The notes under the pieces: generated by a model
Seen by the model: only the letters and a program-made list of their open reading frames with translations
Databases searched by the model: none
Told to the model about the DNA's origin: nothing
Program-made: the position numbers and the translations under genes
Part shown: one piece after another, positions 46,123-54,947 of the stretch
Position numbering within the stretch: position 1 is the first letter of the stretch
How the letters are laid out: each line of letters begins with the position of its first letter
Origin: Mycobacterium conspicuum
Lineage (GTDB): Bacteria; Actinomycetota; Actinomycetes; Mycobacteriales; Mycobacteriaceae
DNA: 64,000 nt
Assembly: GCF_010730195.1 (NCBI RefSeq)
Contig: NZ_AP022613.1
Coordinates: forward strand, 5,890,001-5,954,000
Direction of reading: 5' to 3'

Positions 46123-48465
46123 GTGGCGGACCACGCCCAGGCACCGTTCGCCGACTGGCGGGTGCTCGAATTGTCGAACGGCATCGCGGTGTCGTACTGC
46201 GCCAAGATGTTCGCAGACGCGGGCGCCGAGGTGGTGAAACTCGAGTCACCCCAAGGCGACTCGATGCGGAATTGGAACGCGGGTGGGCCGGCCGGCGCCC
46301 TGTTCGGCTATCTGGCGGCGGGCAAGAAGTCGGTGACCTATCGGGAAAAGGCGGCGGTGACGCCGCTCCTGGCCGGCGCCGATGTCGTGCTCACCGACCT
46401 GACCGACGGTTGGACGCTGGCGGATATCACGGCGCACACGGGCCGGTCGGCGGTGGTCGTGACGGTGACGCCATTCGGGCTGACGGGTCCCTACGTCGAC
46501 GACCGCGTCGCCGCCAACGAATTCATCCTGCAGGCCCTGTGCGGTTCGACCGCCGGTCGCGGTTGGCCGGACGACGAACCGGTCCAGGCGGGTGGACGTC
46601 TCGGCGAGTGGCTGGCGGGCACGTATGCCGCCGCGGTCGCCGCAGCGACCGCCAGGCACGCCGCGCTGGGTGGCGGCGGCGAGATCGTCGACGTCTCAAT
46701 CCATGAGTCAATGGTGATCGCGATGGGCGGCCTGCCGGCCATGTCCGCCAGCGTGCTGGGCCCGGATTCCCTTATCCAGCAACGCAGCCTGGAGCTGCCA
46801 TCGATCGTCCCCACGGCCGACGGGCTGGTCGGCTTCTGCACCATCACCGCCCAGCAGTTCCAGGATTTCCTGGTGATGATCGATCGGGCCGATTTGGTCG
46901 ACGACGCCGAACTGGCGTCGTTCGCCGGCCGGATCGAGCGCCGCGACGAGTTCGTCGGCATGGTCACCGAATGGACCTTGGCCCGCACCACCGACGAGAT
47001 CGTCGATCTCGCGGTGGCGTTCCGGATCCCGGTGGCCCCCATCGCCACCCCCGCCACGCTGCTGACCGTCGACCACTTCGTGCAGCGCGGGGTGTTCGTC
47101 GAATCGCAGCCGGGCGTCATTGCGCCGCGGGTGCCGTACCGCAGCGACGCGATCGCGACGAGGACGCCCGGAGCGGGGCCGCCGTCGCTGGGCGCGGACA
47201 ACGGCCGCGTTCACTGGCCCCGACGGCACCGGCGGCCAACCCTTGCCGACGCGCTCCCGTTGGCCGACGTCCGGGTTACCGACCTCACCGCCTTTTGGGC
47301 CGGGCCCGTCGCCACCCAACTGCTCGGGACCCTCGGCGCCGACGTGATCAAACTCGAGGGCGTGCGCCGGCCCGACGGCATGAGGTTCTCCGCGGGCCGT
47401 CCCCCCGACTGGGATCAGTGGTGGGAAACCGGACCAGTTTTCCTGTGCAGCAACAACAACAAGCGCAGCGTCAGCCTCGAGCTCAGCACCGCCGCCGGGC
47501 GGGCCGTCGCGCTGGAGCTCATCGCGGCGACCGATCTCGTCATCGAGAACTTCTCGCCGCGCGTGATGGAAAACTTCGGCCTGGAGTGGGAGGCCGTGGC
47601 GGCGGCCAACCCGCGCGCCATCATGGTCCGGATGCCGGCCTTTGGCCTCGACGGCCCCTGGCGCGACCGCGTCGGCTTCGCCCAGACGATGGAGCAGGCC
47701 ACCGGCATGGCATGGATGACCGGGCACGCCGACGGACCTCCGGTGATCCCGCGCGGGGTGTGCGACCCGATTGCGGGTCTGCACGCCGTCTTCGCCGCCA
47801 TCGCGGCCCTGGCGATTCGCGACCGGACCGGGACCGGCCTGCACGTCGAATCGACGATGGTGGAGTCGGCGCTCAATGTCGCCGCCGAAATGCTGGTGGA
47901 GCACTCGCGCAACGGAATCGAGATGCGGCGGCAGGGAAACCGCGGACCGGGCGCGAGCCCCCAGGGGGTCTACCGCTGCCGCGGCGACGACGAGTGGATC
48001 GCACTCGCCGCGCTGGACGACGCCGGCCGCGCCGCCGTGGCGGGGCTCATCGGCCAACCCGACCTGGCACCCGACGAGGCCGGGTGGCGGGAACGCGCCG
48101 ACGACGTCGACAAGCAACTGGCAGCCTGGGCCAGCGGGCGCACGGTCTCGGAAGCCGTTGCGGCGCTTCGTTCCTGCGGTGTGGCCGCCGCGCCCGTGAC
48201 GGGGCCCGCAGCACTGCTGAGCGACCCGCATCTGCTCGCGCGGGGCTTCTGGGAGACGGTCGACCATCCGGTCGTGGGGGCATTTCTGTGTACCGGGATG
48301 CCGTTTGAGTTCGTCGGGAAGCGCAGGCGCTGGCTGCGCCGAGTGCCGCCGCTGTACGGACAGCACACCGACGAGGTGCTGATGGGCGTGCTGGGGCACG
48401 GCGAGCAGGACCTGGCGCGGTTGCGCGAAGCGGGGGTCACCAGTGTGCGTCCGGCGGGGCTGTGA
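46123..48465 (+). CDS. tandem (fused) CaiB/BaiF family III CoA-transferase
   Basis: This 780-residue protein contains two complete CoA-transferase units. Unit one (about 1-370) begins WRVLELSNGIAVSYCAKMFADAGA and has EIVDVSIHESMV. Unit two (about 385-780) begins VRVTDLTAFWAGPVATQLLGTLGA and has LHVESTMVESAL. Typical single proteins are about 400 residues. The acidic catalytic region differs between halves: the second has Glu where the first has VDV. It would transfer CoA between acids, or racemise. GTG 46123 follows the amidohydrolase stop. Confidence 0.9.
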   Translation: MADHAQAPFADWRVLELSNGIAVSYCAKMFADAGAEVVKLESPQGDSMRNWNAGGPAGALFGYLAAGKKSVTYREKAAVTPLLAGADVVLTDLTDGWTLADITAHTGRSAVVVTVTPFGLTGPYVDDRVAANEFILQALCGSTAGRGWPDDEPVQAGGRLGEWLAGTYAAAVAAATARHAALGGGGEIVDVSIHESMVIAMGGLPAMSASVLGPDSLIQQRSLELPSIVPTADGLVGFCTITAQQFQDFLVMIDRADLVDDAELASFAGRIERRDEFVGMVTEWTLARTTDEIVDLAVAFRIPVAPIATPATLLTVDHFVQRGVFVESQPGVIAPRVPYRSDAIATRTPGAGPPSLGADNGRVHWPRRHRRPTLADALPLADVRVTDLTAFWAGPVATQLLGTLGADVIKLEGVRRPDGMRFSAGRPPDWDQWWETGPVFLCSNNNKRSVSLELSTAAGRAVALELIAATDLVIENFSPRVMENFGLEWEAVAAANPRAIMVRMPAFGLDGPWRDRVGFAQTMEQATGMAWMTGHADGPPVIPRGVCDPIAGLHAVFAAIAALAIRDRTGTGLHVESTMVESALNVAAEMLVEHSRNGIEMRRQGNRGPGASPQGVYRCRGDDEWIALAALDDAGRAAVAGLIGQPDLAPDEAGWRERADDVDKQLAAWASGRTVSEAVAALRSCGVAAAPVTGPAALLSDPHLLARGFWETVDHPVVGAFLCTGMPFEFVGKRRRWLRRVPPLYGQHTDEVLMGVLGHGEQDLARLREAGVTSVRPAGL

Positions 48466-48466
48466 C

Positions 48467-48793
48467 GTGGCCGTCACGCTGTGCGTGCCGCCCCGGCCGG
48501 GCGAGCTCTGCGCGCCGGTCCGCTTCCTGGTCCGGGAGGACTCGCTGGTGATGGAACTGACTGCGCGACACCGGATCACCGGCGTCGAGTGGGATGAGCG
48601 CGAACGGGCGGTCGCGATGGTCGTCGAGATCACCGACCCGCAAACGGCGCGGCCCGTGGACGTGCGAATCGACATCGTGGATCCCGGGGCCCGCACGGAG
48701 CCGCGGACCAAAACGATCGGCCGCATTGTCCGCGACGGACGGCCATACGACGTCATGGGCACCTATCTCGGGGTGGTCGCGGATGAAAACTAG
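48467..48793 (+). CDS. unknown 108-residue protein in CoA-transferase/thiolase operon
   Basis: I do not recognise this family. The acidic protein (PPRPGELCAPVRFLVREDS, MVVEITDPQTARPVDVRID, RPYDVMGTYLGVVADEN) looks beta-rich and soluble, without signal or membrane segment. GTG 48467 is one base after the CoA-transferase stop, which points to translational coupling. Placement between a CoA-transferase and a thiolase-like gene suggests an accessory role in the same pathway. Confidence 0.6.
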   Translation: MAVTLCVPPRPGELCAPVRFLVREDSLVMELTARHRITGVEWDERERAVAMVVEITDPQTARPVDVRIDIVDPGARTEPRTKTIGRIVRDGRPYDVMGTYLGVVADEN

Positions 48794-48806
48794 AACGGAG
48801 TCGCCG

Positions 48807-49973
48807 GTGACGAATCGCAGGGCCGCTATCGTCGGGGTCCACAACACCCGGCAGGGCCGCCGCCTTGACGGCGAAACGTCGCGCAGCCTGGCGCTCAAGG
48901 CAATTCACGGCGCGCTTGCCGATGCCGGTCTGACCCTCGACGACGTGGACGGCATCAGCGCGGGCCCACTGTCCACAACCCTGATCTACGACCTGCGCAT
49001 CGGCCCGGCGTGGCAGGGGCTGGGCTTCGGGGTCGGCATGATCACCGAGGCGGCCACCGCCATCGAGCACGGCATGGCAGACGTGGTGGTGCTCGTCGCG
49101 GCGCAGGCCGGCGAATACCGTGATCACGAGGCTACCGCCCCGTGGACCCGGCCCGAGAACGAATTCGTCGCGCCCTGGGGCATGTTCACCACCGCCGAGT
49201 TCGCGCTGATCGCCCGGCGTCACATGCACGTCTACGGCACGACGCGCGAACAACTTTCGGTGGTCGCCGCCACCATTCGGAACAACGGCTCACAGAACCC
49301 CGAAGCCGTTTACTATCAACGCGGACCGTTCACCCCCGACGACATCACCGCGTCACGACCGATCGCCGAGCCCTTTCACCTCCTTGACTGCGCGACCACC
49401 TCAGAAGGGGGCTGCGCGCTGGTGGTGGCCAACCTGAACAAGATCGACGCCGAAGTCGGGCGAGCTAGCCAGCCGATCTACGTATTGGGCAGCGGCGCGG
49501 ACTTTCACGGCCCGTCGTATCAGCACCCGCCCGCGTGGGACCTGGCCGGCCGGCGCGGCGATCACGTCAACGGGGTGGTCGGTGCCCGCGCCGCCGATCT
49601 GGCGTTCGCTCACGCGGGACTGCGCCGTGACGAGGTGGACGTGCTGGAGCTCTACGATCCGTTCTCGTTCGAGATCATTCGGCAGCTGGAGGCATTCGGT
49701 TTCTGCGGCGAGGGCGAAGGCGGACCCTTTGTTGCCGACGGCCATATCGCCATCGACGGTAGTCACCCGGTCACCACGGACGGCGGAACGATGTCCTTCA
49801 GCCACGCGGGTTCGAATCCGCAAATGATGCAGCGCGCCATTCGCGCCGTCCAGCAATTGCGCGGCGACGCCGGCACGCTGCAGGTGCCCGACGCCCATAT
49901 TGCGTTGTGCAGCAACGGGGGAGCGGGAGCCTTGTTCACCACCTTGATGATCCTGGGAGACGAACCGCGATGA
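48807..49973 (+). CDS. thiolase-like protein (SCP-x/Ltp2 type)
   Basis: This protein of about 388 residues has the thiolase fold: AAIVGVHNTRQGRR, ALADAGLTLDDVDGI, DVLELYDPFSFEIIRQLEAFGFC and the C-terminal ALCSNGGAGALFTTLMIL. No cysteine occupies the usual nucleophile region (WQGLGFGVGMITEAATAIEHG). It is coupled by ATGA overlap to a DUF35 gene, as in Ltp2-type aldolases that cleave 17-hydroxy steroid CoA thioesters. GTG 48807 has CGGAG upstream; ATG 48783 is an alternative start. Confidence 0.85.
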   Translation: MTNRRAAIVGVHNTRQGRRLDGETSRSLALKAIHGALADAGLTLDDVDGISAGPLSTTLIYDLRIGPAWQGLGFGVGMITEAATAIEHGMADVVVLVAAQAGEYRDHEATAPWTRPENEFVAPWGMFTTAEFALIARRHMHVYGTTREQLSVVAATIRNNGSQNPEAVYYQRGPFTPDDITASRPIAEPFHLLDCATTSEGGCALVVANLNKIDAEVGRASQPIYVLGSGADFHGPSYQHPPAWDLAGRRGDHVNGVVGARAADLAFAHAGLRRDEVDVLELYDPFSFEIIRQLEAFGFCGEGEGGPFVADGHIAIDGSHPVTTDGGTMSFSHAGSNPQMMQRAIRAVQQLRGDAGTLQVPDAHIALCSNGGAGALFTTLMILGDEPR

Positions 49974-50395
49974 CGGAGATGATCAGGTTGCGCCCGCAGA
50001 CCGGCCCCGTGCCCCATGCCAGTAGTCACCTCAGCGCCCCGTTCTGGCAGGCTTGCCAAGCCGGGGAGCTGCGCTATCAACGTTGCGTGGCGTGCGGCCT
50101 GTCGAACTTTCCGCCGACAGAGCACTGCCGGCAGTGCCTATCGGCCGAATTGGATTGGCGCACCAGCGATGGCTTCGGCGAGATCTACAGCTGGACGGTG
50201 GTCCACCGGCCGGTAACGGCCGAATTCGAACCCCCTTATGCCCCAGCGATTGTCACGTTGGGCGAGGGTTATCAGATGCTGACCAACATCGTGGGCGTGG
50301 CGCCCGAGACCCTGGCGGTAGGCCTGCCCGTGCAGGTCCAATTCCATGCTGTGGGTGACGATCTCACCCTGCCGTACTTCACCGCACGGTCGTGA
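49970..50395 (+). CDS. DUF35 OB-fold protein with zinc ribbon
   Basis: This 141-residue protein has an N-terminal rubredoxin-like zinc ribbon (Cys39, Cys42, Cys53, Cys56 in RCVACG...HCRQC) and a C-terminal OB fold (GEIYSWTVVHRPVTAEFEPPYAPAIVTLGEG). DUF35 partners bind acyl-CoA and pair with thiolase-like or aldolase subunits. The ATG overlaps the thiolase stop and its TGA overlaps the GTG of the PadR gene. Confidence 0.92.
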   Translation: MTEMIRLRPQTGPVPHASSHLSAPFWQACQAGELRYQRCVACGLSNFPPTEHCRQCLSAELDWRTSDGFGEIYSWTVVHRPVTAEFEPPYAPAIVTLGEGYQMLTNIVGVAPETLAVGLPVQVQFHAVGDDLTLPYFTARS

Positions 50396-51045
50396 GCCCG
50401 ATCCGCGCCAGCGGCGACCTGCCGGTAACCGCCTACCTCGTGATGGGCGTGCTGGCGGCGAATGACGAGCAACTCACCGCCGGTGAGATCAAGACGCGCG
50501 CCGAACTGTCGGTGGGGCACTTCTACTGGTCGCCATCGGTCAGTCATGTGCGGCGCGAACTGAACAGGCTGTTGGCGCGGGGCATGGTTCGCGAGATGGG
50601 TGCGCAATCCGGAAAGCGCGCCATCACCCTCTACGAGACGACGGATGCCGGGCGCGACGCCCTGCGCCGGTGGGTGCAACACTTCCCGGGTCATGACCAG
50701 GTCGTCATCAAGCACCCGGTCATCCTGCGGACGTGGCTGGCCCGGGGCGAGGATCCGGAACACATCGTCGACACCTTGGACCGGCATCTGGAAGCCACTC
50801 GGGCTCGGCTGGACGAAGCCCTGTGGTCACGGCAGCGGTCCCGCGAGCTCGGCATCGTCGACGATCCGGATCAGCGTTTCTCGTTCGCCGTCCTGGACTA
50901 TTCGATCCGCGGCCTGTACGCGGAGCTGTCGAACATCGGCCAGCTGCGCGACGAGATCGCCCACGGCACCACCCGGGATCCGATCAAGCGAGTCCGACGC
51001 GCCAAGGGACAAATGCGTCGCCGCGTGCCCACAAATGGCTCCTAG
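50392..51045 (+). CDS. PadR-family transcriptional regulator
   Basis: This 217-residue regulator has a PadR winged helix (VTAYLVMGVLAANDEQLTAGEIKTRAE, SVSHVRRELNRLLARGMVREM, YETTDAGRDALRRWV) and a C-terminal helical dimerisation region. The GTG start overlaps the DUF35 stop (GTGA), so it is the last gene of the amidohydrolase operon and may autoregulate it. The ligand is unknown, perhaps a pathway CoA thioester. Confidence 0.88.
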   Translation: MSPIRASGDLPVTAYLVMGVLAANDEQLTAGEIKTRAELSVGHFYWSPSVSHVRRELNRLLARGMVREMGAQSGKRAITLYETTDAGRDALRRWVQHFPGHDQVVIKHPVILRTWLARGEDPEHIVDTLDRHLEATRARLDEALWSRQRSRELGIVDDPDQRFSFAVLDYSIRGLYAELSNIGQLRDEIAHGTTRDPIKRVRRAKGQMRRRVPTNGS

Positions 51046-51215
51046 CTGGAACAGTCCCGCGGCTCTCAGCAACATCTTGGGTGTTTTAAGCACATCGCTC
51101 AGCTTTGACCGGCAAGCTGTACTTCGAGGAAGTAGGTAGTTGCCCGGCAAGCGCAGCACACGACGAGGTGTAGCTGAGGGGGTTTGAGGCTTTTCTTTGA
51201 GAGGTATTCGCGAGC

Positions 51216-51449
51216 ATGGCCAGTGCACCTGACGCAGCAGTGATTCGCCTCCAGTCACATCCGGCCTTTGCCGCGGCCGAGCGACGGGCGGAAGAACTCA
51301 GGGCCGCCATGCGCCGCCATCCGTCGTACCAATCCCGCCTGCACCGCGCTGTCCTGGGAGAAGACGGCAAGGGCGCCATGGTGCGCGAGCTGCGCGTGCT
51401 GCGTGGCACCACGGTGCTCGAATTCCCGGCGCGCGACCGCATTAGCTGA
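51216..51449 (+). CDS. small hypothetical protein
   Basis: This 77-residue, arginine- and alanine-rich, helical protein (AFAAAERRAEELRAAMRRHPSYQSRLHRAVLG) has no recognised domain. GAGAGGT lies 12 bases before the ATG. It follows a 170-base gap with nothing else identified except a repeated GGCAAGC. Coding character is moderate, so it is listed with caution. Confidence 0.5.
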   Translation: MASAPDAAVIRLQSHPAFAAAERRAEELRAAMRRHPSYQSRLHRAVLGEDGKGAMVRELRVLRGTTVLEFPARDRIS

Positions 51450-51485
51450 CGGGTGCGCGCTCGCCCACGAAGGGCGCCACAGTCC

Positions 51486-51502
51486 GTACTAAAAAGTATG
51501 CT
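51486..51502 (+). promoter_or_regulatory. candidate promoter/operator of the flavin monooxygenase gene
   Basis: TACT-AAAA-AGTA (51487-51498) is a small inverted repeat in a locally AT-rich stretch, overlapping TATGCT at 51497-51502, a good -10. The ATG is at 51514, giving a very short leader. A regulator bound to the repeat would occlude the -10; the TetR gene downstream of the target is a candidate. Confidence 0.35.
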
Positions 51503-51513
51503 AGGGTGCGGAA

Positions 51514-52689
51514 ATGTCTTCGCCCGAGGAGGTCTCGGCACAAGGAGACGTCAGCACCGAGTTCGTCGCCGCGTTGGCCGCCCGCGCCGATGAAGCCGAG
51601 CGGTTGAGAAGACTCCCGCCGGAAACGATCAAAGACTTCAAGGCCTGCGGGCTGGCGACGTTGCTGCTCCCGGAGAGATTCGGCGGCCGGCAAGCCCCGT
51701 TCCCCCGGCTGCTCGACCCGGTCCGCCGGATGGCGCACGGATGCGCATCCAGCGCGTGGACGCTCGGCTTCTACACCCTGCACAACTGGATGCTCTCGCT
51801 GTTCGACATCGAGGCCCAAGCGGAGGTGTTCGCTTCGGGACCGGTGCTGGCTCCGGCGCCGCTGGCGCCCACCGGGCGCGCCGTCGCGGTCGACGGGGGT
51901 GTCCGGTTGACCGGCCGGTGGTCGTGGGCGACCGGCATCATGGACGCCGACTGGGTGATCGTCGGCGCCATCACCGAAGATGGTGCGGGCGGCGTCTATC
52001 CCGCGCTGGTGGCGTTGCCGGCGGACCAGGCCGAGGTCGTCGACGTCTGGCACACAGCGGGCATGCGCGGCACCGGCTCCCATGACGTGATCGTCACCGA
52101 CGTTTTCGTCCCGTGGCGCCGTGTCGTCAGCGTGGTCGACATCTACGGCGGGACCGCCCCGGGCGCCATCGCCCACGGCGCCGCCACGTACCGCTGGCCG
52201 ATGGTTCCGGCGCTGGCACTGACGGCCGCGATGCCGGTGCTGGGTGCGGCGGAAAAGGTGGTCGAGCTGTACCGCGAACGCGTGCGAGACCGGGTGCTGG
52301 CCTACAGCGGCGTGGCGCAAAAAGACCAACCGGCTGCACAGATCCGGCTCGGCGACGCGCGGGTGCGGCTGCGCGCCCTGAGCGCCCTCGTCGACGACAC
52401 CGCGGCCGGCATCGAGCGGATTGTCGCCGCCGGCGATCGGGTGCCCCGCGCGGTGCGCGCGGACGCGCGGGCCGCGGCCGCGCACATCGTGCACGAGTCG
52501 CGGGCCGTCATCGCCGATCTGCTGGAAGCGTCCGGGGCCAGCGCCCAGTTTCTGAGCAACCCGCTGCAGCGGGCCAAACGCGATGTCGATATCGCCGCGG
52601 GCCACGTCGTTTTTGATTACGACCTGAGCCGCGAGCTGTCTGGAGCGTTGTCGATCGGCGCCGGGATCTCCCCGCTTGCGATGATCTAA
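51514..52689 (+). CDS. acyl-CoA-dehydrogenase-fold flavin monooxygenase (HsaA/HpaB-like)
   Basis: This 391-residue protein has the ACAD fold of two-component flavin oxygenases: RRLPPETIKDFKACGLATLLLPERFGG at the N terminus, GCASSAWTLGFYTLHNW, LTGRWSWATGIMDADWVIVG and GTGSHDVIVTDVFVPWRRV. In HsaA-like enzymes reduced flavin from a partner reductase drives hydroxylation of phenols or acyl substrates. The catalytic Glu of true acyl-CoA dehydrogenases (EGT motif) is absent. No reductase gene is nearby. Confidence 0.85.
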   Translation: MSSPEEVSAQGDVSTEFVAALAARADEAERLRRLPPETIKDFKACGLATLLLPERFGGRQAPFPRLLDPVRRMAHGCASSAWTLGFYTLHNWMLSLFDIEAQAEVFASGPVLAPAPLAPTGRAVAVDGGVRLTGRWSWATGIMDADWVIVGAITEDGAGGVYPALVALPADQAEVVDVWHTAGMRGTGSHDVIVTDVFVPWRRVVSVVDIYGGTAPGAIAHGAATYRWPMVPALALTAAMPVLGAAEKVVELYRERVRDRVLAYSGVAQKDQPAAQIRLGDARVRLRALSALVDDTAAGIERIVAAGDRVPRAVRADARAAAAHIVHESRAVIADLLEASGASAQFLSNPLQRAKRDVDIAAGHVVFDYDLSRELSGALSIGAGISPLAMI

Positions 52690-52704
52690 AAGCAGTGGCC
52701 GCCC

Positions 52705-53274
52705 TCAGCCCGGGTTGGCGAGCATCAGATCGACGAACCGTTCCCGTTGCGCCGTCGACCCGGTTTGCGCGGCGGACCCGGCCAGGTGCAGCAAGCCGAT
52801 GCCGGCGGCGAACGTCGCCTCGGCGCGAAATCGTGCCTCGTCCTGACTGCACCCGTGGTCCTCGAATGCCTTTGCCACCGCGCGCAATACGCGACGGTCC
52901 GCGGCGCGGACGTTGGCGGCCGCCGTTGCGTCGGTTCGCGCCCATTCGCGCATCGCGCGCTCGAGCATCCAATGCTCGGGACTGACCAGCAGGTCCATCA
53001 TCTTCGACAGCCGCTCGCGCGGAGGCAATCCGTCGAGCCCGGCCAGCGAATCACGGTCTTTTTCCAAAAACGAGTTCCACGATGCGACAAGGGCTTCGCG
53101 GTAGCTGGCGATGTCCTCGAAATGCCAGTAGAAGCTTCCGCGGGTCGCACCGACCTGTTGGCACAACCGCTCGATCTTCAGCGCCCGCGCACCCTCCTCG
53201 GCGATCAGTGCGTAGCCGGCCTCCAACCAATCACTGACCGACAGCGGGCCCGGTGATCTATGCGGCGGTCGCAT
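52705..53274 (-). CDS. TetR-family regulator
   Basis: This 189-residue regulator has an HTH from VSDWLEAGYALIAEEGARAL to ATRGSFYWHFEDIASYREA, a variant typical of mycobacterial TetR proteins. It is convergent with the flavin monooxygenase gene. Two direct repeats lie just upstream of its start (53295-53329). The target and ligand are unknown. Confidence 0.9.
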   Translation of the reverse strand: MRPPHRSPGPLSVSDWLEAGYALIAEEGARALKIERLCQQVGATRGSFYWHFEDIASYREALVASWNSFLEKDRDSLAGLDGLPPRERLSKMMDLLVSPEHWMLERAMREWARTDATAAANVRAADRRVLRAVAKAFEDHGCSQDEARFRAEATFAAGIGLLHLAGSAAQTGSTAQRERFVDLMLANPG

Positions 53275-53294
53275 ACTGGGCAGACTACGGCCCG

Positions 53295-53329
53295 AAAGGG
53301 CTCGAAAGCGTCCCCAAAGGGCTCGAAAG
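53295..53329. repeat. two 14-bp direct repeats with 21-bp period upstream of tetR
   Basis: AAAGGGCTCGAAAG occurs at 53295-53308 and again at 53316-53329. The 21-base period equals two helical turns, placing both copies on one DNA face. They occupy the 69-base gap between tetR (start 53274) and the end of the small membrane-protein gene. They may be regulator sites; no terminator structure is seen. Confidence 0.6.
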
Positions 53330-53343
53330 AGCCGAGCCGCCGC

Positions 53344-53709
53344 TTATGCCTGCTGCGTCAGGCTAACGAGGAGATAGGCGATGCAGCACAGGAAGTTCAA
53401 CATCACCAGGACCAGCCCCAGGAAGATGAGGAACCTGGTGCCGCGGCGTTGCAGGCGCTCGAACTTCGCGGTGCGCTCGTCGCGTTTGATCTGGCTCGCG
53501 ATCAACGCGAAATGCACATCGGTCACTTCGTGATCCGGCACGGGCGCACCCGCAACCAGCTGTTGCAGGCGCTGCGGCTCGGTATCGACGCCGACTTGCG
53601 CGAAGCGCCGGCTCAGCCGTCGCGCCTGCCGACGGCCCAGACACTGGTCTCCGCGCTGACGCGAGAGCATTCCCCATTCGTCGGCCCAAGCGTTCGACGC
53701 GGTCGTCAC
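53344..53709 (-). CDS. hypothetical single-pass membrane protein
   Basis: This 121-residue protein has a charged N-terminal cytoplasmic region (SRQRGDQCLGRRQARRLSRR, IASQIKRDERTAKFERLQRR) and one C-terminal transmembrane helix (FLIFLGLVLVMLNFLCCIAYLL), giving a tail-anchored topology. GTG 53709 is chosen because the upstream DNA is AT-rich and promoter-like; ATG 53670 is an alternative. I do not recognise the family. Confidence 0.6.
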   Translation of the reverse strand: MTTASNAWADEWGMLSRQRGDQCLGRRQARRLSRRFAQVGVDTEPQRLQQLVAGAPVPDHEVTDVHFALIASQIKRDERTAKFERLQRRGTRFLIFLGLVLVMLNFLCCIAYLLVSLTQQA

Positions 53710-53774
53710 AAGGCGGGAGTCTAATTGGCTTGTGCTGTGATTTGAAAGACAATCGATGCCTAATTGTGACCCAA

Positions 53775-54947
53775 TTAACGCAGCTGTTCGGTCGGTACCG
53801 CATAGCGGTCCTGGTAGGCGCGCACCCGGTCGCGCACCTCGGCGGCGTCCAGCCCGGTGTCTGACCAGGTGTAGCGCGCGCCGCCGCCATCTGAAGGATG
53901 GGCGGCCAGGAAGTCGCGCATCTTCTGCTCGGTGTCGGGTCGCAGCTCGCGGCCCAGCTTCTGATAGATATCGCCGATCGTGGCGAACGGGTCCCTCATG
54001 AAATCGGTGAACTGCACGTCGACGATGCGGTCGGGGGGAATGGCGCCGCTGTCGCGCGACGCCATGCCGCGCTCGAGGCCGACGACGATCTCCTCGTAGG
54101 ACTGCGCCGCGCACTCGGCAATGCTCGATTCATCGCTGGCCATGCGCCGCAGGTGGTGCGTGAGCGCGGCGATCGAGGAGATGACGTTGAGCGGGTCGCG
54201 GTGCGCCTGCACGATCAGGGCGTCGGGGTATTCGGCCAACAGCGCGTCCAACTGCCACAGGTGCGCGGGCGATTTCAGCAGCCACTGGCCGGGGACACCG
54301 GATTGCAAGTGCTGCAGGAACATTCGGTGGTAGCGGTAGGCGCCGGCATAGTCGGCGTCGTACAGCAGCCAGTGCGAGTAGCTCGGCAGGCGGTACTGCA
54401 CCGGGAAGATCATGGACGTGAATTCGCTGGCTGTGATCCGGACGCACTCCTGTCCGACCAGAGCGCCCATTGGGTGGAACTTCAGAAACCCGGGAATGAT
54501 CTGTTCGGACATTTCGATGGTGGCCTGCACCTGCGCGATGCGTGGGTCGTCGTGGTAGGTCTCGGGCTGCGGGACCGGCAGCGGTTCGTCGACTTCCCAG
54601 GTCAGCGGTGCACGCAGCTCGGGATCCTGGGCGAGCAGGTCGTAGAGGATGGTGGTTCCGGTGCGCGGTTGGCCGATGATGACGATCGGCTGGGTGATCG
54701 GCTCGGTGGCGATCTCGGGGTGCTGCTTGCGCCACGCGATCACGCCGAGCCGGTTTTTGAGCGCGCGCATGACGTCGAGGTAGGCGACTTCGACCCCGAT
54801 GGCGTTCAGCCGCGCCTCGTTGACCAGCCCATCGGCGAGCCGGTTTAGCCCGTCCCGCCAGCCATCTGCGCCGAAGTCGTCGCTGCCCGCCTCCTCGCAG
54901 GCGGCGGCGATGAGCCGTTCCGGATTGAACCGATCCGGCGGCGTCAT
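53775..54947 (-). CDS. sulfotransferase-family protein
   Basis: This 390-residue protein has the PAPS-binding loop IGQPRTGTTILYDLLAQDP and QWLLKSPAHLWQLDALLAEYPDALIVQAHRDP, containing the 3'-phosphate-binding Arg/Ser region. Mycobacterial sulfotransferases of this type sulfate lipids or small alcohols. The start overlaps the stop of the DUF1214 gene by four bases, so both are cotranscribed. The acceptor is unknown. Confidence 0.9.
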   Translation of the reverse strand: MTPPDRFNPERLIAAACEEAGSDDFGADGWRDGLNRLADGLVNEARLNAIGVEVAYLDVMRALKNRLGVIAWRKQHPEIATEPITQPIVIIGQPRTGTTILYDLLAQDPELRAPLTWEVDEPLPVPQPETYHDDPRIAQVQATIEMSEQIIPGFLKFHPMGALVGQECVRITASEFTSMIFPVQYRLPSYSHWLLYDADYAGAYRYHRMFLQHLQSGVPGQWLLKSPAHLWQLDALLAEYPDALIVQAHRDPLNVISSIAALTHHLRRMASDESSIAECAAQSYEEIVVGLERGMASRDSGAIPPDRIVDVQFTDFMRDPFATIGDIYQKLGRELRPDTEQKMRDFLAAHPSDGGGARYTWSDTGLDAAEVRDRVRAYQDRYAVPTEQLR

